From assembly GCA_043758125.1 (NCBI GenBank), contig JAYVOC010000118.1:1-17467 (forward strand): DNA of 17,467 bases, in the 5' to 3' direction. The notes under the pieces are model-generated. The model saw only the letters and a program-made list of their open reading frames with translations, was not told where the DNA came from and ran no database searches. Every line of letters starts with the position of its first letter. Positions within the stretch are counted from its first letter, which is position 1. This document shows, piece after piece, positions 8,418 through 17,005 of this stretch. Source of the DNA: JANXSD01 sp043758125. Lineage in GTDB: Bacteria > Bacteroidota > Bacteroidia > AKYH767-A > OLB10. The position numbers were made by a program, and so were the translations under genes.

Positions 8418-9554
8418 ATGAAAAAATATATCATAATAGCATTTGTATTTGTAACACTTTCATCTTGCAACAGCAATAAAAAAACAGAAGAAAAAACGGA
8501 GGAAACAAAAAATGAAACCACCGTTGAACTTACCGATGCACAACTCAAAAACTCTGAAATCAAAACAGGAAAAATTGAACAGCGAAATATTTCTTCACTT
8601 TTAAAAGTGAACGGAGTAATTGATGTGCCACCTCAAAATATGGTTTCGGTAAGTGTGCCGATGGGTGGTTATTTAAAATCAACTCACCTCTTGGAAGGAA
8701 TGCACATAAGCAAAGGCGAAATTATTGCAACAATAGATGACCAACAATATATTCAACTGCAACAAGATTATTTAACCGCCAAAGCGCATTTCGTTTCTAT
8801 TGAAAAAGAATTTTTGCGACAAAAAGATTTAAATCAAAGCAAAGCAAGCAGCGACAAAGTTTTTGAAAACGCACAAACCGAATATCTATCACAAAAAATT
8901 CTTGTAAAATCTTTGTCAGAAAAATTAAAATTGATTGGCGTAAACCCAGACAACTTAAATGAAAACACGATTTCAAAAAGCATCAACATCTATTCAACCA
9001 TTGACGGTTTTGTATCGCAAGTAAAACAGAACATCGGAAAATATGTAATGCCAACCGATGTATTGTTTGAGTTGGTGAACCCTGCCGACATTCACTTAAC
9101 GCTTACCATCTTTGAAAAAGATTTGTATAAAATTTCCATCGGGCAAAAGATATTTGCTTACAACAATACCAAACCAGACAAGAAATATATCTGCGAAATT
9201 ATTTTGATTGGAAAAGATGTTACAGCTGAAAGGACTATTCAGGTGCAAAGCCATTTTGAACAATACGACAAAGCCCTAATTCCTGGAATGTATATGAATG
9301 CAGAAGTTGAAGTAGCCACCAACAACGCTTTTGTAATTCCAAACGATGGTTTGGTTCGCTTTGAAGGCAAGCAATATGTTTTCATTCAAAACGAAAGCAA
9401 AAAATATCAGATGCAAGAAGTAACTACACAAAATAATGAGAATGGTTTTACACAAATCACATTTGCCGACAGCACCGAAATGCGACACAAAACTTTTGTT
9501 ACCAAAGGAGCTTACACCCTTCTAATGAAAATGAAAAACGCAGAGGAGGAATAA
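8418..9554 (+). CDS. czcB: Periplasmic adaptor (membrane fusion) lipoprotein of the RND efflux system
   Basis: A 378-residue CusB/CzcB-type adaptor. The N-terminus is a lipoprotein signal with lipobox LSSC at Cys17, followed by a Lys/Glu/Thr-rich linker. Residues ~60-110 and ~190-215 form the lipoyl/barrel-sandwich halves. The helical hairpin between them carries the QLQQDYLTAKAHFVSIEKEF-type heptads. A beta-barrel and membrane-proximal domain follow (ADIHLTLTIFEKDLYKISIGQ, then the IPGMYMNAEVEV segment typical of this family). It would bridge the inner-membrane RND pump and the outer-membrane channel domain. It starts 9 bp after the fusion gene, so the two are surely co-transcribed. No extra heavy-metal-binding domain is attached. 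Confidence 0.92.
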   Translation: MKKYIIIAFVFVTLSSCNSNKKTEEKTEETKNETTVELTDAQLKNSEIKTGKIEQRNISSLLKVNGVIDVPPQNMVSVSVPMGGYLKSTHLLEGMHISKGEIIATIDDQQYIQLQQDYLTAKAHFVSIEKEFLRQKDLNQSKASSDKVFENAQTEYLSQKILVKSLSEKLKLIGVNPDNLNENTISKSINIYSTIDGFVSQVKQNIGKYVMPTDVLFELVNPADIHLTLTIFEKDLYKISIGQKIFAYNNTKPDKKYICEIILIGKDVTAERTIQVQSHFEQYDKALIPGMYMNAEVEVATNNAFVIPNDGLVRFEGKQYVFIQNESKKYQMQEVTTQNNENGFTQITFADSTEMRHKTFVTKGAYTLLMKMKNAEEE

Positions 9555-9617
9555 TAAAAAAAAGAGTGAAAACTAATTATATCAAGGCCATGCTACCATT
9601 AATCATAAAATATTGTC

Positions 9618-11462
9618 ATGAACTATTCACAAACATTTTTTTCTCGTCAATTCATCTGGGAAATTATCCGCATCATCACAGTAGGTGTTGCCAGCATATT
9701 GTTTTATTTAAAAATAATTCCTTTACCTTTTCTGTTAGTTGCAATGGTTATCGGACTTTACTCATTGGTAAAAGCAGCAGCCATCGAAATTTATAAAGAG
9801 CATAAAATCGGCACAGAACTCTTCATCACCATTGCGGTAATCATTTCCGTTGTTGGCAAAGAATATCTGGCAGGTGCAGTAGTGTTGATGATTATTCTTA
9901 TTGCAGAATACATTGCAATTGCAAGCACCGAGAAAGCAAGAGCCTCCATAAAAGAATTAATTGGATCAGTTCCCAAAACCGCAATCATTAAAAAAGACGG
10001 ACAAGAACAAACCATTCCAATTACCGATTTAAAAGTTGGTGAAATTGTTTTAGTAAAGGCAGGAGAAAAAATTCCAGTTGACGGAAAAGTTGTTGGAGGA
10101 ATTGCATCCGTAAACCAAGCACCCATCACAGGGGAAAGTGTTCCACAGGAAAAAATCATAGGCAGTGATGTTTTTGCAGGAACAATAGTAGAAACAGGAG
10201 CATTGGATATTGAAATGGTAAAGGCGGTTAAAGACACTGTGTTTGCCCGAATTATTTCATTGGTAGAAGAAGCAGAAAGTCAACAAGCACCTATTGAAAA
10301 ATTTACTGATAAAATTGCTTCATGGCTCATTCCTGTTGTGTTTGTTTTTGTAGGTGCAGTATATTTTTTTACACGTGATGTTAAACTTGTTATTGCACTT
10401 TTAATTTTCACTTCCCCTGCTGAATTGGGTTTAGCCACACCGTTAGTAACTATTGCAGCAATCGCAAGAGCAGCAAGAGAAGGCATACTAATTAAAGGTG
10501 GATTGTTTTTGGAGGAACTTTCAAAAGTTACTACTATTGTTTTTGATAAGACAGGAACACTCACCGTTGGTAGACCTACTGTAAATAAAGTGGAAGTAAC
10601 GGACCATACTTACAGCGAAAATCAATTAGTGCAAATAGCAGCAGCAACCGACAGGCGTTCGAATCATCCGCTTGCAAATGCAATTTTAAATTATGCTGAT
10701 AAATTAAAACTCATCTATAGTGAACCGCAAAATTTTGAAGTCATTAAAGGGAGAGGAGTAAAAGCACTAGTAGAAAACAAATCTGTTTTGTTGGGTAATA
10801 AATCTTTTATGGTTGAAAATAAAGTAGAGATACTTCCATTAAAAACAAACTCTACCGATACGGCAATTTATCTATCAGTAGAAAATAAATTAGTAGGTGT
10901 ACTATATATTTCAGATGCAATCCGCGAAGGAGCAAAAGAAATGATAACTGGTTTGCGAAATAGCGGAATTAAAAATATCGTAATGCTTACCGGCGATAAT
11001 TCCGAAACAGCAAAACATGTTTCCGAACAAATAGGAATTACCGATTTCAGAGCTAATCTATTACCCGAAGATAAAATCAATTTCATAAAAGAATTACAAA
11101 AAGACGGAAGTAAAGTAGCAATGGTAGGTGACGGCATCAACGATGCACCTGCATTAGTTCAGGCGAACATCGGCATTGCAATGGGAGCAGCGGGGACAGA
11201 AGCGGCAATGGAAGCAGCAGACATTGTTCTCATGCAGGATAAATTAGAAAAGATAGCATTTGCAAGAGCTGTCAGCAAAAGAGCATTCAAAACAATTAAA
11301 GAAAATATTTTTGTAGGAGTTGGTGTTGTTCATGTAATTGGTATCACACTCGTTTTATTACGGGTAATCGGGCCCGTTCAGGCAGCAGCAATTCACTTAT
11401 TGCCCGATACTTTGGTTTTTATAAATTCTGTTAAATTGCTTAGAGTAAAAATCAAAATATAA
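9618..11462 (+). CDS. Cysteine-free heavy-metal-type (PIB) P-type ATPase
   Basis: A 614-residue ion-translocating ATPase of the inner membrane. It has the actuator motif ITGES, phosphorylation site DKTGT at Asp310, nucleotide-domain HP motif (SNHPLA, His350) and hinge GDGINDAP at 504-511. The short N-terminus goes straight into transmembrane helices with no HMA metal-binding domain. The intramembrane motif is SPA (Ser266-Pro267-Ala268, then Glu269) instead of CPC or SPC. The last helix has HLLPD (His593-Asp597) where PIB-4-type pumps usually have HEGST-like residues. I find no cysteine in the whole protein, so metal coordination must use Asp/Glu/His/Ser. Context (CzcA, CDF) suggests a divalent hard or borderline metal such as Zn, Co or Cd. 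It starts 63 bp after the adaptor. Confidence 0.9.
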   Translation: MNYSQTFFSRQFIWEIIRIITVGVASILFYLKIIPLPFLLVAMVIGLYSLVKAAAIEIYKEHKIGTELFITIAVIISVVGKEYLAGAVVLMIILIAEYIAIASTEKARASIKELIGSVPKTAIIKKDGQEQTIPITDLKVGEIVLVKAGEKIPVDGKVVGGIASVNQAPITGESVPQEKIIGSDVFAGTIVETGALDIEMVKAVKDTVFARIISLVEEAESQQAPIEKFTDKIASWLIPVVFVFVGAVYFFTRDVKLVIALLIFTSPAELGLATPLVTIAAIARAAREGILIKGGLFLEELSKVTTIVFDKTGTLTVGRPTVNKVEVTDHTYSENQLVQIAAATDRRSNHPLANAILNYADKLKLIYSEPQNFEVIKGRGVKALVENKSVLLGNKSFMVENKVEILPLKTNSTDTAIYLSVENKLVGVLYISDAIREGAKEMITGLRNSGIKNIVMLTGDNSETAKHVSEQIGITDFRANLLPEDKINFIKELQKDGSKVAMVGDGINDAPALVQANIGIAMGAAGTEAAMEAADIVLMQDKLEKIAFARAVSKRAFKTIKENIFVGVGVVHVIGITLVLLRVIGPVQAAAIHLLPDTLVFINSVKLLRVKIKI

Positions 11463-11472
11463 ATTAAAATCA

Positions 11473-12375
11473 ATGAGCCACGAGCATCACAATCACAGCC
11501 ATTCGCAACCTATTACTAATATTAAGGCTGCATTTGTTATTGGCATTATACTCAATTTTTTATTCGTAATAATCGAAGTAATAGTTGGTTTATACATTCA
11601 CTCACTTTCATTGCTAAGTGATGCAGGACACAACCTTGCAGATGTAGCAGCATTAGCACTTTCGCTACTTGCATTTCGTTTAGTAAAAGTAAAAGCAAAC
11701 GAAAATTATACTTACGGTTATCGCAAAACTTCCATCCTTGTTGCCCTGTTCAATGCAGTTGTGTTGTTGGTTTCAATAGGTGCAATCAGTTACGAAGCAT
11801 TTCACCGTTTCTTAAATCCAGAACCCATACAAGGAAAAACAATTGCAATAGTTGCGGCCATCGGAATTTTAATCAACACCGTAACAGCACTTTTATTTTT
11901 TCGTGATAGAAAAAAAGACCTCAATATAAAAAGTGCCTATCTACATTTGATGAGTGATGCCTTGGTATCATTCGCTTTGGTGATTGGTGGAATAATAATA
12001 CTTTACACAAATTATTATTGGATTGATGCGGCATTGAGTATACTCATTGCATTGACAATTTTATTTTCAACGTGGAATTTACTTAAAAACAGTTTGCGTT
12101 TATCACTTGACGGAGTGCCAGCCGAAATGAATTTGCAACAGGTAAAAGAAGCTGCAAAAAAAGTGGATGGAGTGTTAGACATACATCACATACACCTTTG
12201 GGGAATGAGCACCACCGAAAACGCATTAACAGCACACATCATCATTGACGAAAAAATATCCTTAGCAGAAAGTGAAAATATAAAACATAAACTCAAACAT
12301 GAATTGGAACATTTAAACATTCAACATATCACATTAGAAGTAGAAACAATAAATTGCCAAGAGAAAGAGTGTTAG
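11473..12375 (+). CDS. czcD: CDF-family zinc/cadmium/cobalt exporter (CzcD/ZitB type)
   Basis: A 300-residue inner-membrane cation/proton antiporter. The N-terminus is His-rich (MSHEHHNHSHS), then six transmembrane segments. The metal site is present: TM2 LLSDAGHNLAD (Asp50, His53, Asp57) and TM5 HLMSD (His158, Asp162). This is the HD/HD type associated with zinc transport. The C-terminal cytoplasmic domain (from ~residue 210) has the CDF dimerisation fold, with DIHHIHLWGMS. It starts 10 bp after the ATPase and ends the operon. With the ATPase it would export cytoplasmic metal into the periplasm, from where the RND system can remove it. The choice between CzcD and ZitB is a matter of naming. 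Confidence 0.93.
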   Translation: MSHEHHNHSHSQPITNIKAAFVIGIILNFLFVIIEVIVGLYIHSLSLLSDAGHNLADVAALALSLLAFRLVKVKANENYTYGYRKTSILVALFNAVVLLVSIGAISYEAFHRFLNPEPIQGKTIAIVAAIGILINTVTALLFFRDRKKDLNIKSAYLHLMSDALVSFALVIGGIIILYTNYYWIDAALSILIALTILFSTWNLLKNSLRLSLDGVPAEMNLQQVKEAAKKVDGVLDIHHIHLWGMSTTENALTAHIIIDEKISLAESENIKHKLKHELEHLNIQHITLEVETINCQEKEC

Positions 12376-12398
12376 CAATAAAAAATGAAATCAGAAAG

Positions 12399-12430
12399 AA
12401 AAGGTCTCTATAAAAAAATTTCTACCTTTT
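12399..12430 (+). terminator. Weak possible terminator after the metal operon
   Basis: AAAAGGT (12399-12405) can pair with ACCTTTT (12424-12430) around an 18-nt loop, 23 bp after the CDF stop. The stem is AT-rich and the following ATTT run is short. The remaining DNA up to 12575 (about 145 bp) shows no gene or other clear signal. Confidence 0.3.
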
Positions 12431-12575
12431 ATTTAAAAAAAAATTCATCTCTCAACAACCATTCTGCTAATTTGTGCCAACACAATTATGAATGTAAATC
12501 ACTTTTGCCAAAATCTATTTCTTAAATTCGGAGCACGAATCATTGGCTTTATTGCCCCATCGCTAGCCATCAAAA

Positions 12576-12598
12576 GTTAAGGGATTTTTTTTTGAAAT
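12576..12598. repeat. Right half of the split palindrome/terminator
   Basis: GTTAAGGGA, nine T, GAAAT. This is the reverse complement of 3201-3221 except for two extra T. Read on the minus strand it lies 13 bp downstream of the DUF4296 stop codon, just as the left half lies directly downstream of the S9 peptidase stop. Confidence 0.75.
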
Positions 12599-12611
12599 GA
12601 GTCTTAAAATT

Positions 12612-12980
12612 TTATTTGGATTTATTAATTTCTGCTTGACGTTTGCTTAATGTTGTTATCACTTCTTTATACATATCCGACATTAAATCAGGATGTGAAG
12701 TATAGTATAAAAAACTTTTTTTAAAGATGCTATCACTAATATGATGCTTCTCAAAAACATATTTATACTCTGAAATTGCCAAACTACTAACACTATCTGA
12801 AGGCGTTGAATTTCTTAACTGAATTCCTGCTTCTGCAACTTGAATATCGGCCAATACTTCTATCATCTTTTTTTGTGATAAAACATCATCAGGAATTTTT
12901 TCAGCTTTTTTGCTGCATGAAAAAAAAGTAATTGATAGGAAAATCAAAAAACATATTTTACTTTTAAATTGATATTTCAT
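12612..12980 (-). CDS. DUF4296-family lipoprotein
   Basis: 122 residues from the ATG at 12980. The frame extends upstream to 13043, but that extension lies inside pyrC. Starting at 12980 gives a clean lipoprotein signal: MKYQFKSK, a hydrophobic core, then FFSC with the lipidation candidate at Cys22. The mature part opens with IPDDVLSQKKMIEVLADIQVAEA, the hallmark of DUF4296, a Bacteroidota family of unknown function. The pyrC stop and this start are one base apart (TGA A ATG), so translation is probably coupled. Dihydroorotase next to DUF4296 is a recurring Bacteroidota arrangement, as far as I recall. Confidence 0.85.
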   Translation of the reverse strand: MKYQFKSKICFLIFLSITFFSCSKKAEKIPDDVLSQKKMIEVLADIQVAEAGIQLRNSTPSDSVSSLAISEYKYVFEKHHISDSIFKKSFLYYTSHPDLMSDMYKEVITTLSKRQAEINKSK

Positions 12981-12981
12981 T

Positions 12982-14319
12982 TCAATTGCGTTTAAATAAT
13001 AATCGTTGTCCAAAATGTGTTTCATCAAATATTCCATTATCATAAACTAGATTCCCATTTACAAAAGTCTTTTCTATTGCAGAATGAAATTTCACACCTT
13101 CAAATGGCGACCATCCACATTTGTATAAAATATTATCCTTTTGAACGGTCCATGGTTTATTTAAATTTACCAATACAAGATCAGCATAATAACCTTCTCT
13201 AATAAAACCTCGTTCAGCAACTTGCAAACAAATTGCAGGAGCATGTGCCATCTTTTCAACTAAACGCTCGAGCGTAATCCAGCCCTCTTTCACACCCTCC
13301 AACATGGCCACTACTGCATGTTGAACGAGTGGTCCTCCAGATGGGCATTTGAAATAAGATTGCTTTTTTTCCTCAAGTGTATGTGGAGCATGATCGGTAG
13401 CAATGACATCAATACGATTGTCAAGAACCGCTTTACGGATAGCATCCCGATCTGCAATCGTTTTAACAGCAGGATTCCATTTTATAAGCCCACCTAAACG
13501 CTCATAATCTGCATCCGAGAACCATAAGTGGTGAACGCATGCTTCTGCAGTAATTCTCTTCTCACTTAAAGGAATATCATTCCGAAACAATGCGGTTTCA
13601 ATTGCCGTAGAGATATGCAAAATATGTAAGCGTGAATTGTATCTTTTAGCAAGATCAATTGCAATTACTGAAGAAGCGTAACAAGCTTCTGCACTTCTAA
13701 TTTGTGGATGATATTTCATAGGAACATCCTCACCATATTGTGCGCGAAAAATTTCCGCATTTTGTTTTATAATGGGATCAACTTCGCAATGAGTTGCAAT
13801 GAGCGACTCCACATTTTTAAATATGGATTCTAAAGCATTCGCATCATCTACCAACATTTCGCCTGTTGATGATCCCATAAAAATTTTAACACCACAATTT
13901 TTTAATGGATCGAGTTTTAACAACTCTGATAAATTTGTATTTGTAGTTCCTAAAAAAAAGGAATAATTTGCCAACGAACAATTTGCTGCTCTATTGTATT
14001 TTTTTTCGAGTAATTCGATAGTAATAGCAGGAGGAACTGTGTTTGGCATTTCCATAAAAGAAGTGATTCCACCTGCAACAGCTGCTTTTGCTTCTGTATA
14101 AATTTCACCTTTATACGTTAATCCAGGTTCACGAAAATGAACTTGATCATCAATTGCTCCAGGCAATAAATAAAGACCATGCGCATCGATTTCCTTATCG
14201 TAAATGATGTTACTAGGAATCTGTCCTATTCTTTCAATTTTCCCACCTTTAATCCATAAATCTGCTTCACGAATTATTCCTTCGTTTACGATTTTTGCAT
14301 TGCGGATGATTGTAGACAT
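12982..14319 (-). CDS. pyrC: Dihydroorotase, class I
   Basis: A 445-residue cytosolic amidohydrolase that interconverts N-carbamoyl-aspartate and dihydroorotate in pyrimidine synthesis. The metal/substrate motif is DDQVHFREPG: His61 and Arg63 are present, but the first His of the usual HxH is Gln59, a variant I recall as common in Bacteroidota. Other landmarks are the MEMPNT segment, KIFMGSSTGEM, ATHCEVD, LHILHIS and ATDHAPHT with the metal-site Asp309. The length is normal for the class. It follows fumC by 96 bp and is one base from the DUF4296 gene behind it. Confidence 0.95.
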   Translation of the reverse strand: MSTIIRNAKIVNEGIIREADLWIKGGKIERIGQIPSNIIYDKEIDAHGLYLLPGAIDDQVHFREPGLTYKGEIYTEAKAAVAGGITSFMEMPNTVPPAITIELLEKKYNRAANCSLANYSFFLGTTNTNLSELLKLDPLKNCGVKIFMGSSTGEMLVDDANALESIFKNVESLIATHCEVDPIIKQNAEIFRAQYGEDVPMKYHPQIRSAEACYASSVIAIDLAKRYNSRLHILHISTAIETALFRNDIPLSEKRITAEACVHHLWFSDADYERLGGLIKWNPAVKTIADRDAIRKAVLDNRIDVIATDHAPHTLEEKKQSYFKCPSGGPLVQHAVVAMLEGVKEGWITLERLVEKMAHAPAICLQVAERGFIREGYYADLVLVNLNKPWTVQKDNILYKCGWSPFEGVKFHSAIEKTFVNGNLVYDNGIFDETHFGQRLLFKRN

Positions 14320-14330
14320 GCTTTGAAAAG

Positions 14331-14412
14331 AATTAAGAATTAAGAATTAAGAAAAAAAATAAAAAGAACTATATTATAATAACTATTGAGAAATAATTTT
14401 TAATTCTTAATT
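14331..14412. repeat. Tandem AATTAAG repeats and distant inverted copy
   Basis: Three exact tandem copies of AATTAAG occupy 14331-14351 just upstream of pyrC (minus strand). A 13-bp inverted match lies at 14400-14412, next to the fumC stop. The segment 14399-14413 also folds locally as TTAATT-CTT-AATTAA. All of it is AT-only and may be simple-sequence DNA. No convincing terminator T-tract or promoter is visible in this 96-bp gap. Confidence 0.5.
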
Positions 14413-14415
14413 AAT

Positions 14416-15816
14416 TTAAATGCTTCCTACCATTGTTGTTGGGTCTACCCATAGGTCGAATTGTTCGGATGTTAAGTAACCCAAAGCGATTGCCGTATCT
14501 TTTAATGTTTTGCCTTCGCGATGTGCTGTTTGTGCAATTTCCGCTGCTTTATAATATCCAATATGTGTATTCAATGCTGTGACAAGCATCAATGAGTTAT
14601 TCAAATTATTTTTAATGTTTTCGTAAATTGGTTGTATGCCGACAGCACATTTATCGTTGAACGAAACACAGGCATCACCAATCAATCTTGCAGAGTGAAG
14701 AAAATTATAAATCATTACCGGTTTAAAAACATTTAATTCAAAATGTCCTGATGCTCCGCCTATATTAATTGTGACATCATTCCCTAAAACCTGAGCAGCA
14801 ATCATTGTCATTGCTTCACATTGTGTGGGGTTTACTTTTCCTGGCATGATGGAAGAACCAGGTTCGTTATCTGGTATATGTAATTCACCGATTCCACAAC
14901 GTGGACCGGAAGCAAGTAAACGAATATCGTTAGCGATTTTCATGATACTCACAGCTACTGTTTTTAATGCTCCATGTGTTTCTACAATTGCATCATGTGC
15001 TGCTAATGCTTCAAATTTATTTTCAGCAGTAATGAAAGGAAGGCCTGTAAGTTTTGCAATATTCGAAGCAACATTTTCTGAATATCCTTTTGGTGTATTG
15101 ATTCCAGTTCCAACGGCTGTTCCTCCTAAAGCAAGTTCTGCTAAATGAGGAAGCGTATGATTTATGGCTCTCAACCCATGATCAAGTTGAGATACGTATC
15201 CACTGATTTCTTGTCCGAGTGTAAGTGGCGTAGCATCCATTAAATGTGTACGACCAATTTTAACAACACCCATAAACTCCTTCGACTTTGCAGCGAGCGT
15301 ATCTCTTAGTTTGATGATACCTGGAATGGTACACTCTACTAAAATTTTATAGGCAGCGATATGCATTGCTGTTGGGAAAGTATCGTTGGATGATTGTGAT
15401 TTATTTACATCATCATTTGGATGAATTGATTTTTTTTCATCCATCAAACTTCCTCCATTGATTACGTGAGCGCGATAAGCAACTACTTCGTTCACATTCA
15501 TATTACTTTGTGTTCCAGATCCAGTTTGCCACACTACAAGTGGAAATTGATCATCTAATTTGCCATTTATTATTTCATCACACACTTGACCGATACTATC
15601 TGATTTATCTTTCGGCAAAATACCTGCTTCAAAATTTGTGATTGCTGCCGCCTTTTTCAAAATTGCAAATGCGCGAATAATTTCACGTGGCATTTTGTTA
15701 ATGTCTTGCGCGATTTTAAAATTTTCGATAGAGCGTTGTGTTTGCGCTCCCCAATATACATCAACAGGAACTTCAACATTTCCCATTGTATCTTTTTCAA
15801 TTCTTACTTGTGACAT
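14416..15816 (-). CDS. fumC: Fumarate hydratase, class II
   Basis: A 466-residue TCA-cycle enzyme that hydrates fumarate to malate, acting as a cytosolic homotetramer. The superfamily signature GSSIMPGKVNP is intact, with Ser321/Ser322 on the flexible loop and Lys327. TGSGTQSNMN, SSNDTFPTA and GRTHLMDATPLTLGQEISGY (His191 as the fumarase His) are present. The GRTH...DATPLTLGQ form separates it from aspartase, which has GRTQLQDAVPMTLGQ. HLAELALGGTAVGTGINTP also supports fumarase. It lies 74 bp downstream of prfB on the same strand. Confidence 0.95.
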   Translation of the reverse strand: MSQVRIEKDTMGNVEVPVDVYWGAQTQRSIENFKIAQDINKMPREIIRAFAILKKAAAITNFEAGILPKDKSDSIGQVCDEIINGKLDDQFPLVVWQTGSGTQSNMNVNEVVAYRAHVINGGSLMDEKKSIHPNDDVNKSQSSNDTFPTAMHIAAYKILVECTIPGIIKLRDTLAAKSKEFMGVVKIGRTHLMDATPLTLGQEISGYVSQLDHGLRAINHTLPHLAELALGGTAVGTGINTPKGYSENVASNIAKLTGLPFITAENKFEALAAHDAIVETHGALKTVAVSIMKIANDIRLLASGPRCGIGELHIPDNEPGSSIMPGKVNPTQCEAMTMIAAQVLGNDVTINIGGASGHFELNVFKPVMIYNFLHSARLIGDACVSFNDKCAVGIQPIYENIKNNLNNSLMLVTALNTHIGYYKAAEIAQTAHREGKTLKDTAIALGYLTSEQFDLWVDPTTMVGSI

Positions 15817-15890
15817 GATAAACTATTTATTTTACAAATTTTATTTTAACAATTTCAATACACCTTTTTACTGATAGACGATTCTACTAA

Positions 15891-16983
15891 TTATTTTTGT
15901 TCACCGCTATATTCCATGAGATAAGCTTTGATGAATTCGTCGATTTCACCATCAAGAACAGCTCCTGTATCAGATGTTTCATAATCAGTACGATTATCTT
16001 TTACCAATTTATATGGATGCAAAACATAACTACGAATCTGACTTCCCCATTCTATTTTTTTCTTAGAACTTTCCGTCATTGCTTTAGCTTCATTTTGCTT
16101 TCGTAACTCCAATTCGTACAACTGCGATTTCAACATGTTCATCGCGCGTTCTTTATTTCCGCCTTGCGTTCTTTCCTTCTGACAAATTACAACAATTCCC
16201 GTTGGATGATGCGTCAATTGCACCTTTGTTTCCACTTTATTAACGTTTTGTCCACCAGCTCCACCGGAACGTGATGTTTGCCAACTGATATCTGCATCTT
16301 TAATTTCAATATTAATATCATCATCAATTAATGGATACGCATAAACAGAAGCGAAAGAAGTATGTCGGCGAGCATTAGAGTCGAACGGAGAGATGCGTAC
16401 CAAACGATGAACGCCACTTTCGCTTTTCAGATATCCAAATGCATACAGTCCTTCTATTTCATAAGTAGCGGACTTTATTCCTGCACCATCACCATCTTGA
16501 TAATCGATTTCAGAAACTTTATAGCCATGCCTTTCCGCCCATCGCAAATACATACGTAAAAGAATTGAAGCCCAATCTTGACTTTCTGTTCCTCCTGCAC
16601 CAGAGTTTATCGTAAGCACAGCACTTAAACGATCTTCTTCACCGCTTAACATGTTTTTAAATTCAAGAGCATCGAGTACTTTAATGGTCTCTGCAAAATG
16701 TTGATCGACCTCTTGTTCGGTGCCTTCGCCAGCTTTATAGAAATCAAATAATACAGCCAGATCAGCAACAGTGCTTTCCACAAATGTGAATGCGTTTGTC
16801 CAATCCTTCTTTAAATTGATGCTTTTTAAAATTTGCTCTGCACGTTTAGGATCATCCCAAAAATCTGCTGCATGCGTTAGTTGCTCTTCCTGAGCTATTT
16901 GTTGAAGTCGGTTATCGACGTCAAAGATGCCTCCTCAGAGCTTCAACACGATCGGAAAGTTCCTTTAATTGCTCTATTATCAT
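15891..16983 (-). CDS. prfB: Peptide chain release factor 2, with programmed +1 frameshift
   Basis: A 363-residue release factor that reads UGA and UAA stop codons. Translation starts at the ATG ending at 16983, runs 20 codons to CTT, slips +1 over the in-frame TGA (16921-16923) and continues from GAC for 343 codons. Without the shift only the 20-residue leader is made. The body has the stop-recognition tripeptide SPF (198-200) and the catalytic GGQ (243-245) in GGAGGQNVNK. The total length agrees with E. coli RF2 (365). The reading is autoregulatory by family knowledge: scarce RF2 slows decoding of the UGA and favours the shift. An automatic call starting at 16781 would be N-terminally truncated. 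Confidence 0.96.
16921..16935 (-). promoter_or_regulatory. prfB programmed frameshift signal
   Basis: On the minus strand: AGGAGG (16930-16935), three bases CAT, then the slippery CTT followed by TGA C. This is the canonical RF2 signal, an internal Shine-Dalgarno-like sequence three bases before CUU UGA C. It makes the ribosome slip one base forward when UGA termination is slow. Confidence 0.95.
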
Positions 16984-17005
16984 AATTCTGCGAAAGTAAG
17001 AAAAG

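Larger units (their letters stand above)
3217..12580. mobile_element. Putative inserted metal-efflux island, bounded by TTAA
   Basis: About 9.36 kb lies between the two palindrome halves and contains exactly the five metal-efflux genes plus their non-coding flanks. TTAA occurs at both edges (3217-3220 and 12577-12580) and could be a 4-bp target duplication. Removing the island would bring the S9 peptidase and DUF4296 stop codons to within about 50 bp, as convergent genes sharing one terminator. No integrase, transposase or terminal inverted repeat of the element itself is visible, so the mechanism is unknown. The insertion reading is inference from symmetry. Confidence 0.45.

Noticed and set aside
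9566..9796. 76-residue plus-strand reading frame before the ATPase
   Set aside because: It mostly overlaps the ATPase 5' end in another frame and has no recognisable features.
12981..13043. Longer N-terminus for the DUF4296 lipoprotein
   Set aside because: It would lie inside pyrC and push the lipoprotein signal away from the N-terminus; the start at 12980 fits both.
15891..16781. prfB as a shorter gene starting at the internal ATG at 16781
   Set aside because: The RF2 N-terminal domain is encoded upstream in the same frame back to the +1 shift site, so this start is internal.
16921..16923. In-frame TGA in prfB as a disabling mutation
   Set aside because: It lies in the exact canonical programmed frameshift context (AGGAGG, 3 nt, CTT TGA C).
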